This document shows, piece by piece, positions 34,320-44,166 of a DNA stretch of 64,000 nt. How positions within the stretch are numbered: position 1 is the stretch's first letter; each line of letters starts with the position of its first letter. Below the pieces are notes generated by a model. That model made no database searches and was not told the origin of the DNA. It saw nothing but the letters and a program-made list of their open reading frames with translations. Origin of the DNA: Bremia lactucae. Lineage: Eukaryota; Oomycota; Peronosporomycetes; Peronosporales; Peronosporaceae. Both the position numbers and the translations under genes were made by a program. Location: the NCBI RefSeq assembly GCF_004359215.1, contig NC_090618.1, positions 1,669,665 through 1,733,664 on the forward strand, read 5' to 3'.

Positions 34320-34730
34320 ATGAAGGTTGCATTTGAAATGGATAATTTCGTGTTGCATGGGAAAGCGGCGGTGCCAAATGAGGCGCCTGTGTCGAAGCCT
34401 AAACGAAAGCGGCAGACGACTATACATAATGGGGAAAAGGTAGTCTCGGTGGATCATGTGCAGTACCTAAAAGAAGAGCTTGACGATGTAAAATCCGTCG
34501 ACAACATGCTGAGCATCTTGGACGCACTGGAGCGGCTCTTTATGTCGCTTGAAATGCTTGAAAAGACGCGCATTGGGATTTCGCTAACGAGATTATTAAG
34601 GCGGTCAGATTCAAAGGAGGTGCAATATCGAGCCACAAAGTTATTGGTGGTGTGGAAGGCAACAGCGAAGAAAGCCATAAGACGACGCGCGCGACGTGTC
34701 GACACGTATGGACGCAACTATGCCGAGTGA
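34320..34730 (+). CDS. small TFIIS N-terminal (LW) domain protein
   Basis: 136 aa from ATG 34320. A basic linker (SKPKRKRQTT) precedes a helical bundle: SILDALERLFMSLEMLEKT, RIGISLTRLLRRSDSKEVQ and ATKLLVVWKATAKKAIRRR. The ...LL...W.. pattern and helix spacing match the TFIIS N-terminal domain that occurs in transcription elongation factors, Med26 and IWS1. There is no central or zinc domain of TFIIS, so this is a stand-alone domain protein, possibly an elongation-factor adaptor (inference). The C-terminus is rich in arginine and could be nuclear. Confidence 0.75.
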   Translation: MKVAFEMDNFVLHGKAAVPNEAPVSKPKRKRQTTIHNGEKVVSVDHVQYLKEELDDVKSVDNMLSILDALERLFMSLEMLEKTRIGISLTRLLRRSDSKEVQYRATKLLVVWKATAKKAIRRRARRVDTYGRNYAE

Positions 34731-34809
34731 AACATTTTGCCGACGTAAAATTTGTTTTTCTTTCAAAAAGAACAAAAATTTAATCAACTACTTTAATAAA
34801 ATTAATGCC

Positions 34810-36517
34810 TCATTTGCAAAACGAATTCGAGGCGGTGCGTGCATGTTGGGTCGACAGGGTCGTGTTTGCACGTACTAGATAACCCAAAAATCCAAAATAC
34901 AAGCAACATAAGCATCCTAGTCCAACGACTTCAATAGCGCCAAGAGCAAGGCCCTCGAGGTTCATTAAAAACAAATACATGTTGATGACGCATACAAGTC
35001 CACCCATGATCCAGCCACTCATAATGGCTGTTTTGCCATTTACAAAATCACCCATTATGTCTGGTGAGCTCGTGAAAATCAATACAGGAAGCAATGCAAA
35101 TGGCAACTGGATCGACTGCAGGACGTTAAGTAATTCGTCCATGTGGTCGCTATTTGCGGGGTTTTGCTGGCTTAGAATCGCTACAGTCATTGCTGGAACA
35201 AGCGATACACACCGCGTGAGAGCCACACGCTTCCAGGGAGAAAGGCGAAGTTGCAGAAACCCTTCCATAACGAATTGACCTGCATATGTTCCCGTCATAG
35301 TAGAACTTTGTCCAGCTGCCAACAGACCAATGGCCCAGATGGTATCAGCGTACTTACCCAGCATGCCACTAAGTGCGATACCAGCCTGCGATAAGCCGAT
35401 TTCTTGGCACATTCCGCTGCCACCACTGACCAATTCGCACTTACCATAAGTGACACCACTCGTAATCGCATGGGGTACGCAAGCCGTATTCACTCCGTTC
35501 ATTTCGTACGAGGCCGTACAATCGAGTGAGAAGAATCCCTTTGCAAACACGGCGAGGACTGCCATATTAATTAAAAACGATATAAAGAGGGCACAACCCG
35601 ACTCGATGGCAAAGTATTTGTTTGCTTCGCGCACTTTCAAATCATTTTGTCGGTTTACTTGCCGTGTTTGGACAAGTGCCGAGTGTAACACAATATTGTG
35701 TGGCATGATCACCGCACCAAGAATGCCGACAGCCTGCGTCACCGCGTAGCGTTCTACACGTGGCACAAAGCCACTTAAAACATCGTTTAATGCGACGTCA
35801 CCTCGAACGAAATTGGCACAAAAGCATAGGAGCATCACAATGATTAAAGTTAAGAAAAAAGCCTCCAATTTTCGTATTCCATAGCGATGGAGAAGGAGAA
35901 ATGTAAATGTGTCAAATCCTGTAATGAGACATCCAATCCATAGCGGAAAGCCAAAAAGAACTTGAAACGCAATGGAGGAGCCTAAGACCTCTTGGACGTC
36001 GCTGCCTACAATCGCAATCTCCGTCATTACCCACAGAGTCAGCGACGCCCAACGAGGGTATACTGCTGTACACATTTCTGCAAGATTCTTGCCCGTAACG
36101 ACGCCTAATCGAGCCGCTAGCACTTGCAAAAAGAACCCCATGGCCGTTGCGCCGAATAAGACCCACATGAGCTGGTACCCAGCGTAAGCGCCAGACTGCA
36201 GGTCGCTTTCCAAGTTTCCTGGATCAACGTAAGCAATGCTCATAAGCCACCCCGGACCGGCATACGCCCATAATGTCCGCCAACTACCAAAACTGGGCGT
36301 TATTCAAAGAACGGCGTCATAAACTCCACAAGATCCTATACCTAAAAAAACCGCGAGTTGTTGGCTCTTCCGACGGGGTTTGAACTTCCCCAATCGACAG
36401 TAAAAGGGCTTTGTTCACTGTATTGTGGCTTTCCGCTTCTTCCTTTGTGTCTCCTAGAAGCAGCTCTCGCTCCGATACTCGCGACTTTGGTACTCCGTTG
36501 GGTGCGTTGATACCCAT
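34810..36517 (-). CDS. NRAMP-family divalent metal transporter (2 exons)
   Basis: Exons are 36517-36342 and 36292-34810, with a 49-nt intron (gtatag...cccag), giving 552 aa. NRAMP proteins co-transport protons with Fe, Mn and related ions. Exon 1 (MGINAPNGVPKS...) is a polar cytosolic tail; the intron joins it to GSWRTLWAYAGPGWLMS. Seen: DPGN (residues 82-85) in the first membrane segment, TEIAIVGSDVQEVLG, MPHN (255-258) in the sixth, and QSSTMTGTYAGQFVMEGF, all metal-path or family signatures, with about eleven hydrophobic segments. An upstream TTG would extend the frame, but the first ATG is preferred. The gene is divergent from SUA5. Confidence 0.93.
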
Positions 36518-37044
36518 CACTCCAACACGAGAAGCCAAATACGTGATATTGTCGTGCAAGACTAATTTACAAAAATTAGGATCTAGTTAGTCTCAAATTT
36601 TATGTCGATCTCCCCATAAAATATTGTCGTGCATAGTCCAAATTTTATGTCGATCTCCCCATAAAGTATTGTCGACTTTTTTCGTATCAAACGTCGAGTT
36701 GCGTAGTGATAAAAGGAGTGTGTCTTTAGAACTTTAATTAAGGGGTAGCTGGCCATGAGAAATGACCGAGCAATTAAACAGGTAAAATTTCGCTTGCAGG
36801 AAGGTGGAGCAAGCTCTCGCTTTTTTTGCAAATTCATCTCTGGAAATGTATTGCAACTGTTTTCCATGTTTCGTCTTTGTCACTCTTCGTTAACGCCAGT
36901 CACATTCAAAGTTAGTGCGTTAGATTGGCACTCACTCAATCGCTGCAACTTGTTCATATCAAAGCAAGTACGTCTCTTCTTCATTCGCACCTCTCGCGAC
37001 GTGCTTGCACGCGCTATATTGCTAGCAGTTATTTGCCTTCTACC
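36518..37044. promoter_or_regulatory. NRAMP-SUA5 divergent spacer
   Basis: 527 bp between the two start codons. It holds the 45-bp-period repeat above. On the SUA5 side gtcacattcaaagtt (36899-36913) resembles the TCAYTYY-like initiator of oomycete core promoters; this is a weak match. Confidence 0.35.
36595..36665. repeat. 26-bp direct repeat, period 45, upstream of NRAMP
   Basis: The sequence aaattttatgtcgatctccc followed by cataaa occurs at 36595-36620 and 36640-36665, each followed by (a/g)tattgtcg. A related atattgtcgtgca lies at 36547. It sits in the divergent NRAMP-SUA5 spacer and could be a regulatory repeat; nothing more is known. Confidence 0.8.
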
Positions 37045-38142
37045 ATGGCTCGACTTTTGAAAGCAGACGCCGACGGATTTGCCTTTGCGGCTCGTCAGCT
37101 CCAGCTCGGTCAGCTCGTGTCTTTCCCCACTGAAACGGTGTATGGCCTAGGCGCCAATGCGCTTGACCCCAACGCTATAATGGCAATTTTCGAGGCCAAA
37201 GCACGACCTCTTACAGATCCGCTCATCGTCCACGTTCCCACTCTGGAAGACGCTTTAAAGTTAGTAGATATGACGCCAACAGGGCGGCAGGCTTTTGAGT
37301 GTCTGGGTAAAGCTTTTTGGCCTGGTCCACTGACGCTTGTTGCCAAGGCAGTGCCAGAATTGCCGCTGTCGTTGTCGGCCAACACAGGATTTGTTGGACT
37401 TCGGTGCCCCAAGCATCCCATTGCTCAGGCTCTGCTGAAGGAAGCAAAGATTCCTGTAGCAGCGCCAAGTGCAAATCGATTTGGCCATGTGTCGCCAACG
37501 ACCGCCAAACATGTGATGGACGACTTGGGTGCGTGCAAGAATTTAAGCGTGATTGATGCGGCAGGGGAAGGTAGCTGTGAAATTGGCATTGAGTCAACAG
37601 TGATAAAAATTGTGCCTGAAGAACGCAAAGTGATTCTTTTTCGTCGTGGAGGTGTGTCGGAACAAGCATTAAAGAAGGTGCTTGAGGAACACGCAGAGAT
37701 GTTGGGTGTACGATACGAATTGGTGACGATTCGGAATGAGGCAAAGATGCAGACGAACGAGGGACAGCAGGCACCAGGACAGCTGATCACACACTATGCC
37801 CCCGACGTGGACACGTATTTATACGTAACAGATGCGACAAAGACGATGAATGCGTCTGAAAACGAAAATGTAAGTGGCTGGGTCGTGATCGACTTTCATG
37901 GCAAGCTCGTTCGATTGAAAAACCGTGTACGAGCATACCTTGACCTATCACCCACCGGAGACGTTGCCGAGGCGTCGCAGCGCATCTTCGACTCGCTACG
38001 TTGGGCTGAAAACGTACAAGGTGTCGAGCGCGTTATAATCACTGGAGTGATTATGGAGCCTCACGAACAGGCGGCAGCGTTGCATGATCGGATGTTCCGT
38101 GCGGCATCGGGGAAGCAATGCGCACTTCAACTTCAAGACTAG
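37045..38142 (+). CDS. threonylcarbamoyl-AMP synthase, SUA5/YrdC family
   Basis: 365 aa from ATG 37045, which has a good context (accatgg). The enzyme makes threonylcarbamoyl-AMP from threonine, bicarbonate and ATP for the t6A37 modification of tRNAs reading ANN codons. Seen: LVSFPTETVYGLGANAL, IFEAKARPLTDPLIVHV, FWPGPLTLV, VGLRCPKHPIAQALL, PVAAPSANRFGHVSPTTA and ESTVIKI, forming the YrdC domain (about 5-205). The SUA5-specific C-terminal region (APGQLITHYAPD, then AAALHDRMFRAA) makes this the two-domain SUA5 type. An upstream open stretch (36925 on) without ATG could encode a targeting peptide only through a non-ATG start. Confidence 0.94.
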   Translation: MARLLKADADGFAFAARQLQLGQLVSFPTETVYGLGANALDPNAIMAIFEAKARPLTDPLIVHVPTLEDALKLVDMTPTGRQAFECLGKAFWPGPLTLVAKAVPELPLSLSANTGFVGLRCPKHPIAQALLKEAKIPVAAPSANRFGHVSPTTAKHVMDDLGACKNLSVIDAAGEGSCEIGIESTVIKIVPEERKVILFRRGGVSEQALKKVLEEHAEMLGVRYELVTIRNEAKMQTNEGQQAPGQLITHYAPDVDTYLYVTDATKTMNASENENVSGWVVIDFHGKLVRLKNRVRAYLDLSPTGDVAEASQRIFDSLRWAENVQGVERVIITGVIMEPHEQAAALHDRMFRAASGKQCALQLQD

Positions 38143-38213
38143 AATAGTTACGTTAACCACATCAAAATTGGGTTGTGCAAAATATTATTAAAAACTCCTT
38201 CATCACAACATAA

Positions 38214-39567
38214 TCAAGAGTCCAGATCCTGGACATATACGAGCGCCTGTGGAGCAAGCGCCTATCAAATACACAACACATTAAATGCGCTAAATTGCTG
38301 TTTAATAGCGACAAGGAAGCACTTACAGCCTCAGCAAGCGTGACATCGAGTAGATCGGGGCCGTAGACCTTTTTTGGAAAGTTGGTCGCGAGCTCATAGT
38401 TTCGAATCGGGATGTGGCGGTCATAAAACTCCACGTCCACAAAGTCCCGCACAGTTTGCAGCGTATCGTGCGCGTAAAAGATATGGTGTAAGCGAGTCCC
38501 ATTGTGCAAGTGAAATTTGATGACTGCCGTGTTATAATTTGCATTTGATGGAGGCGTGCGAACTTTCGGACCGTCAGCAATTCGAGCGCGTTTGAGTGCA
38601 ATCACAGCCTTGACGTCTTCTTCCTCACGAACCTTTTCATCTTCGAGACGTCGCGCTTCTGCCTCCCTCCGCTCCCTTTCTTGTTCCTCTCGTTCAGCCT
38701 CTTCACGAGCTTCTTGTTCCCGACGACGGTCTGCGGCAAGAGACTCCTGGTATTCTCGATCCTGCTGTTCACGTAGAATTTGCGCCTCTGTCCGCTGCTG
38801 TCGAACGTGACGAGACGTGGCCAAAACGTGATTATTACGGTCGACTGCTGCATTCAATGTATCAATAATCTCATCGACTGGCAACTTTGCTACAAGCACG
38901 ACATTCAAAAGCCCTTAACAAGTTGCTCGCACATATTCTCTCATCGCGATGTTACCCGTAATTTTCTCCACCACGCTGACACCCCGAGAGATGCATGAAA
39001 GCAATGCCAGATACGGAAAGGTGGCACACCCAAGCGACAAACTCACATTAAACCCTTCAGCATGCTGGACGCAGCCTGCCCACGACACGATGCAGTCACT
39101 ATTGTTTAAATACGCGCTCATGCGCTCGGTGCATAGTTCGTTTCTGCCACAGCAGTGAAATCATGAGTACTTTTACCAACTTGCGAACCGAACAAATCGC
39201 GAATTCGCTCTTACCGACAAAACGAATCGGCATCGTCATGTATATTCGAGTGTAAAAACACAAGCAGGAACTTTGACGCCGTCCGTGCTGTGGACACTGC
39301 GTCCTGGAACGATAAGTGCTCAAAGTGTGGGGTCACGTTTTCCCCATACCGTCGCATTAAGCTGTGCGCGAAGCGACGAGCCGCAACCTGCGGATCCTCA
39401 GGCTCACCGTCGCCAACCACAAAGCTTAAAGGAGACATGAGTAGCTCCACAAAACCCTTTCGAGGCCTAGGCACGCGGTGAGGCGCGGGCGCTTCTTCCG
39501 TCAGTTCGCTCTCTCCTTGCACAAAACGGCGTCGCAGCGCATTAGTCTCTGTCGTGTCTACCGCCAT
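38214..39567 (-). CDS. UBX-domain protein, FAF2/UBXD8-like (4 exons)
   Basis: Exons are 39567-39215, 39143-38956, 38889-38327 and 38261-38214, giving 383 aa; the introns are 71, 66 and 65 nt. Such proteins recruit the p97/CDC48 ATPase to ubiquitinated substrates in ER-associated degradation. Seen: a UAS thioredoxin-like domain (FLLVFLHSNIHDDADSFCR joined by splicing to NELCTERM, then YPFLAL-like FPYLALLSC), a Glu/Arg-rich coiled coil (REQQDREYQESLAADRRREQ onward) and a C-terminal UBX domain (FHLHNGTRLHHIFYAHDTL, NYELATNFPKKVYG). A last exon ends in LVYVQDLDS. Compared with human FAF2 (445 aa), the N-terminal UBA and the membrane hairpin are not evident, so membrane attachment is uncertain. 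All splice joints are inferred from frame and family order. Confidence 0.87.
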
Positions 39568-39745
39568 GGTTACAAGGCAAAGAAGCGAATTGTAAAAGCA
39601 TAAGATTTACTCCCTTTTGATTGGTTAGAAATAGTTTACCTACAATGTTGTTGACAAATCGATTGCTTATAATTTGCTGCAGTCAGTAAGCGTGAAATTA
39701 AGTACGCTCATCGAAAAAACTACGACTCTGTGTCAGTATTGTTAA

Positions 39746-39909
39746 ATTGGTGTGGATGTAGGAAGCTTATTGACGAAGTAGTAAATGGAATAGTAATACG
39801 TATTGTCTTAATCCTACTTGTGCATCACTAATTAGCCTGTCTTAAATTACGTTATAGGAGTTGATTAGTATCTGACACGTTATAGAGCATGCGACAGTTT
39901 AACCTAGGT
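39746..39909 (-). repeat. copia LTR fragment, same family as Copia-2
   Basis: The stretch gtattgtcttaatcctactt to gagcatgcgacagtttaacc matches 27470-27580, the LTR of Copia-2. It is cut at 39910 by the solo LTR of gypsy family A. Confidence 0.8.
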
Positions 39910-40462
39910 TGTTGGCGGGCACGTCGTAATGCGGCCACGCTCTACTTAAGCACACACCCTAGCACAGCGAGGAAGCGGTTAAACCTGCTTCTCTTGCGTG
40001 CAGTGAGGTAGTTGTGGTGGGCGCGCAAGCGACCTCACCCAACACACTAAGAACTCTGGTAAAGTGTCGTCACGGGAGCGGTAATCCGTCTCCTCGTGCG
40101 CACTTACCAAGTAGGTAGTAATTTTCAGACTGATTTATATTTAATAGAATTAAATACAAATACCTATTTTTACCAATTAAAATGTTATCTATATAGATAT
40201 CATTTAATATGTATTGCGAGCGTATCTTTATAGATACCTCGCGTAACTGATGACGCTAGCCGTCATCATGGATGACGCTGGGCGTCATCCATCCTAATGT
40301 GAATGCACCCATGTGCATCATATCCACAAGGGTTGGTCACAAATGTGCACCACACCCGAGTGTTGGGTCTAATTACTATTATTTAGTAATTGACCATCCC
40401 CTTAAGTACCAAATGTACTTAATGGGGACTGTGTAACATTAGTGCAACTTTAGCCCGTTACA
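39910..40462 (-). repeat. solo LTR, gypsy family A
   Basis: 553 bp, reading tgttggcgggcacgtc to agcccgttaca on the + strand, the reverse complement of the LTR at 22349-22905, with TG and CA ends. No internal sequence adjoins either side, so it is a solo LTR, probably from LTR-LTR recombination. No convincing 5-bp duplication is seen. Confidence 0.9.
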
Positions 40463-41136
40463 GCTTGGATGCGTTTTATTGATAACATTCTTGGCAATAA
40501 AAAGCGAGGCTTTAAGCTGCACGTATAAAAGGAAGATCTTACCTGAAGCTCATTCCGAGTCTTAGTAAAAAGTAGCTTATCATCATTTAACTGCAAATGT
40601 ATCGAAACTTTACTTGTAAAGCTCTTGGCCGCCGCTACTTTATACATCAGCCTCACACAACCGTGTCCATCGCATGTTTTTTATATTTAATCACTTTAAT
40701 TAGCGTACCAGCTGGGTTGTACACCCACTATTCAAGGCTCTTTTGTAAAGAAAAAATCCCATCACGAGGTTGTATTGAATTTCAATAATTGCTCAACTTG
40801 ATTAGAATGAAAAGGCAGATATTACGGGGCGACGATCTTCCCTTCGCAATGTGTCCTATGCTCGATGGCCTAGCTACCTTTTTTGCTTAAAGTATGGTAT
40901 CAGACATTAATTTATCCGATGCTTCAACTGCATCAACATATTATTCCCTCTCTAACTTGAACTCTGTAATCATATATCAAGTGCTTTTCCGGGGGTCTTT
41001 TGTTCTTACGAGAAGGATGGCATGTACTGTCGAGTGGCCTGTTTGGTCCTGTATGCAAGGCGGATTTCTGGGGGTTTGATCAAGAAGGCATAAACGGGAA
41101 TCGTGGTGATGATTTTGAAAGCGATTCTTTCCAATC
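40463..41136 (+). repeat. duplicated segment with polymerase alpha fragment, cut by gap
   Basis: 40465-40715 matches 21092-21345, and 40945-41136 matches 21345-21545, including the start of the polymerase alpha C-terminal fragment (SSGLFGPVCKADFWGFDQEG; the first zinc cysteine is replaced by glycine). About 230 bp between them are absent from the other copy. The N gap follows at 41137. Confidence 0.8.
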
Positions 41137-41236
41137 NNNNNNNNNNNNNNNNNNNNNNNNNNNNNNNNNNNNNNNNNNNNNNNNNNNNNNNNNNNNNNNN
41201 NNNNNNNNNNNNNNNNNNNNNNNNNNNNNNNNNNNN
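41137..41236. other. assembly gap (100 N)
   Basis: Exactly 100 N, inside the polymerase alpha duplicate and 2 bp before the stop codon of the REXO-type gene. Confidence 0.99.
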
Positions 41237-41238
41237 GA

Positions 41239-44004
41239 TTAGCGTTTCTGCCTCAAAAATAGGCAGCTATCCATAGCCCCTTGGAATGCATCATTCACGG
41301 CAGCGTGCAGCTCTTCAATTGCCATATTGTCCGTACTCATATTTGCGTCACGCCACTTGGTGCGCATTCGCAGGGCCTTGAGGTACCTTAACAAGCTCAA
41401 ATCTCCTTGAGGAAGCGCCAATACTAGTATTCCCTTTGGGAGTACATCTTCACACACTTGTTGCAAGAACATATCTACTTGTTCGCAATACGACTGCTGT
41501 TCTGCCATCCATACTTCATGATTCTTGACGAAATCGTTCCTTAGCGCTGTACTTGCACGCGGCGGCTCAATTTCAATCCAATAAAGATCCGACGATCGCG
41601 TTTTGTCGTTGGATTCGTCGCCCAATGTCGCCAAAAGACTCGACTTGAGAGTATCAAATGACACACAACTTTTCACGTCCAAAAGAGCGCTTGCTGCCGA
41701 AGAAGATGATGAAACCAAAGGAGAATCGGCTTCCGCAGAGGCCTTCAGCGCTTGAGCATGGCGAAATGGACTCTGTAAGTCATCCTTATGATCGCCACTG
41801 GCAAAAATATCCCATGGTTTTCGCTTTGCTGACTTCGCTGTCATCCTCTCACAGTCTTCCTCCGTCTGCAAACGAAGCATCGTCATCGTTTTTCCAAGAG
41901 CAGCGACTTTATCAACAATCGAATCAAACGCACGACTACAAGTGTCGGACTCAGGGATGCCATACCAAGGTCCTTCTCGAACCTTTAGCAGTAATAGATC
42001 CAACGACGCAATGGCATCTTCAGCCGAGTCATGACCAGTCTGACTCGCCATTTGAATGTCTTTCTTCACATAAGTCTTTGTCAAGTACTTAAGTGACGTT
42101 CGAAATGGAAAACCACGTTCATGTGGGTATAGAATCGCAGTATCAACAATAGTTCCGTGGACTAAGCGAAGCGCACGGAGGTCGCTTGTTAACGAATGCC
42201 CCACTAAAATCGTGTCTTGAAAAAGGAATCGCGTGGTTAACTCCCGTTGCACGTCCGCGAGAATGCACTTAGTATGCTGCAAACTTTTCTTCGAGATGCC
42301 ACTGAATTCCGTGTGGTAATTAATGATCGTGCTCTGGGGCTTTACAAGCTGGTCATAGACAACATTTCCTTTAATATCGACGAGTGTCACGCGCGTGAGT
42401 TCCATGCCAATATCCGTCTCACACATTTCACAGTCGAGAGCATAGATCAAATCTTGCGACGATGTCTCGAAGGATTTCGTACAGAGTTCCACTGTCATTT
42501 CATCTTTGTCAGTCCACGCTTTATTCCGTGGCATCGGTCGGGGCTTGGTTGCGACGTAGTGATCGCGAGTATTCCCTTCCGTCGCTATCAACAACTTGCG
42601 TTGTTCTTCTTGAGTGTCTAGAGGAAATCCATGCTGTTTCAATTCATCAAGTGACAGCAAATAATACTCGAACGCTTCCCGTTTAAACGTTTCGATCGCA
42701 TCAGTGCCATTTGACTCGACCACTTTTGCTTTGCTAAGCTTCACAGACTCTTCCTTTGCTTCTTGTTTTTGCACAATTAGCGTCCCATCCAATGAACGGG
42801 GTACATCGACAGCAATGGCTTTTACAAGCGTTAGCCACAGAGACCGTGGCTTGTCGTTCTGCCGACGTTTCTTCATCAAATGCTCTGGTACTGTACGCGC
42901 ATACGTCTCGTCCGTTACAGATTCCGTCCGAAAGTCATGCATCCTACCGTCTTGACTCACAAGTACATCCAACGTATATACATCGTTCTCCACCTCCTCG
43001 GGTACACTGTCGAGGTCGTTTACCGTCTCTTTTAACGCCACTTTCGTCGTACGTTGTCTCCACTCGAGATGCAACAAATCCCCATCCAGCTTCCACGTGC
43101 CTCCAAGAGGCTGACTCTGACGCGTAAAAGTCCCTGCGGGCGTCAAAACGACTTCATCGGTAAACCCCGCCGAGTGTTTCATGACAAACGTCAATTCATG
43201 CGCAAAAAAGAGCTCTTCCGTCGAGAGTATTGTGAGATCGACTCTTGGTTTTGTAAATCGATACATGAGCTCAGCTATAGGAGCTTCGGATCGTCGAATT
43301 TGAGTCAATTCGGCCTTTGCTACTACGACTGGCATACTCGAACATTGATCGAAAAAGCGTAACGTGGGGCGAAACTTTTGTACTACAGATGGATGCATGT
43401 TTTTTAGCATAATGATACATACTTTTGTCGGTAGCGGCGCGCCAGGGAAAAGATACGGCAGCAAAAATGGGCTCACGAGACCGTCTTCATTGAGTTTGTC
43501 CCCGCGGAGGACATTGAGCACAAGTGTCTGGACGTCGTCAAGGTTTAAACGTGTACGGCTACGGACCGCACTCATCCACATGGCAAAATCAAGCAATACA
43601 TTGCTAGAAGGTTGTTGTCGTGGGTGTTTAATGATCATGTTTTCCGCGTACATGCGGTCGTCCAGTGGCTCGTAACCTGCGTCGTCCCGTCGACGGTCCG
43701 TATTATGGTGATTAGTAGTACGCTGACGCTGCGACAGCGGCACACGCGTGTCGTAGATAGACGAAGCGGTCTTTAATGTCGCAGCGTGATCAAGCGCCAT
43801 GTGCGTGCGCTTGCGTGGAGTTTGACGAGTGGGAGTGAGCGAGCCAACACTCTTGGAAGGGTGCCCAATACCTTGATGTGTGCGAGGCACATTTAAAGTC
43901 GAAAGAGCGACGGAGACAGCAAATTGGTTCAAAGTAGCGACTTGTGCAATTGCTTCGCCTTCTTGGAGGATCTCGCCATCTTCGCACTCGTCTTCCGACC
44001 CCAT
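41239..44004 (-). CDS. REXO1/REX-type DEDDh 3'-5' RNA exonuclease
   Basis: Single exon, 921 aa. The exonuclease domain (about 520-690) has YALDCEMCETD (first Asp and Glu), ELTRVTLVDIKGNVVYDQLV, FSGISKKSL, GHSLTSDLRAL and HDSAEDA, the DEDDh catalytic set of the REX1/REX3/REXO family, which trims 3' ends of rRNA, snRNA and tRNA. The N-terminal half is long and mostly without recognisable domains, with a basic region (TRQTPRKRTHM). The C-terminal part after the exonuclease also has none I recognise. The stop lies at 41239-41241, against the assembly gap, so the end of the gene is intact but its downstream neighbour is unknown. Divergent from ATG13. Confidence 0.9.
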   Translation of the reverse strand: MGSEDECEDGEILQEGEAIAQVATLNQFAVSVALSTLNVPRTHQGIGHPSKSVGSLTPTRQTPRKRTHMALDHAATLKTASSIYDTRVPLSQRQRTTNHHNTDRRRDDAGYEPLDDRMYAENMIIKHPRQQPSSNVLLDFAMWMSAVRSRTRLNLDDVQTLVLNVLRGDKLNEDGLVSPFLLPYLFPGAPLPTKVCIIMLKNMHPSVVQKFRPTLRFFDQCSSMPVVVAKAELTQIRRSEAPIAELMYRFTKPRVDLTILSTEELFFAHELTFVMKHSAGFTDEVVLTPAGTFTRQSQPLGGTWKLDGDLLHLEWRQRTTKVALKETVNDLDSVPEEVENDVYTLDVLVSQDGRMHDFRTESVTDETYARTVPEHLMKKRRQNDKPRSLWLTLVKAIAVDVPRSLDGTLIVQKQEAKEESVKLSKAKVVESNGTDAIETFKREAFEYYLLSLDELKQHGFPLDTQEEQRKLLIATEGNTRDHYVATKPRPMPRNKAWTDKDEMTVELCTKSFETSSQDLIYALDCEMCETDIGMELTRVTLVDIKGNVVYDQLVKPQSTIINYHTEFSGISKKSLQHTKCILADVQRELTTRFLFQDTILVGHSLTSDLRALRLVHGTIVDTAILYPHERGFPFRTSLKYLTKTYVKKDIQMASQTGHDSAEDAIASLDLLLLKVREGPWYGIPESDTCSRAFDSIVDKVAALGKTMTMLRLQTEEDCERMTAKSAKRKPWDIFASGDHKDDLQSPFRHAQALKASAEADSPLVSSSSSAASALLDVKSCVSFDTLKSSLLATLGDESNDKTRSSDLYWIEIEPPRASTALRNDFVKNHEVWMAEQQSYCEQVDMFLQQVCEDVLPKGILVLALPQGDLSLLRYLKALRMRTKWRDANMSTDNMAIEELHAAVNDAFQGAMDSCLFLRQKR

Positions 44005-44166
44005 AGACGTTAATAAGACAAATTGTCTGTTTTTTTCTCGACTTTATATTTCAAAAATTAGGTTTTCGAGTCTTCTTTCTTCAAGACTAATCACGTCAAG
44101 AGAATTTCTTTGCGAGAAGAGACCCTTCCCTCCTCTGTGCGTCGGTCTTCACGTCTGTAGCTGGAC
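44005..44166. promoter_or_regulatory. 162-bp divergent promoter region
   Basis: Spacer between the start codons of the REXO-type gene (minus) and ATG13 (plus). Both promoters must lie in these 162 bp. No specific element is assigned. Confidence 0.5.

Noticed and set aside
36925..37044. upstream extension of SUA5 as a mitochondrial presequence
   Set aside because: It has only a TTG start in the open frame; the ATG at 37045 has a good context. A non-ATG start cannot be excluded.
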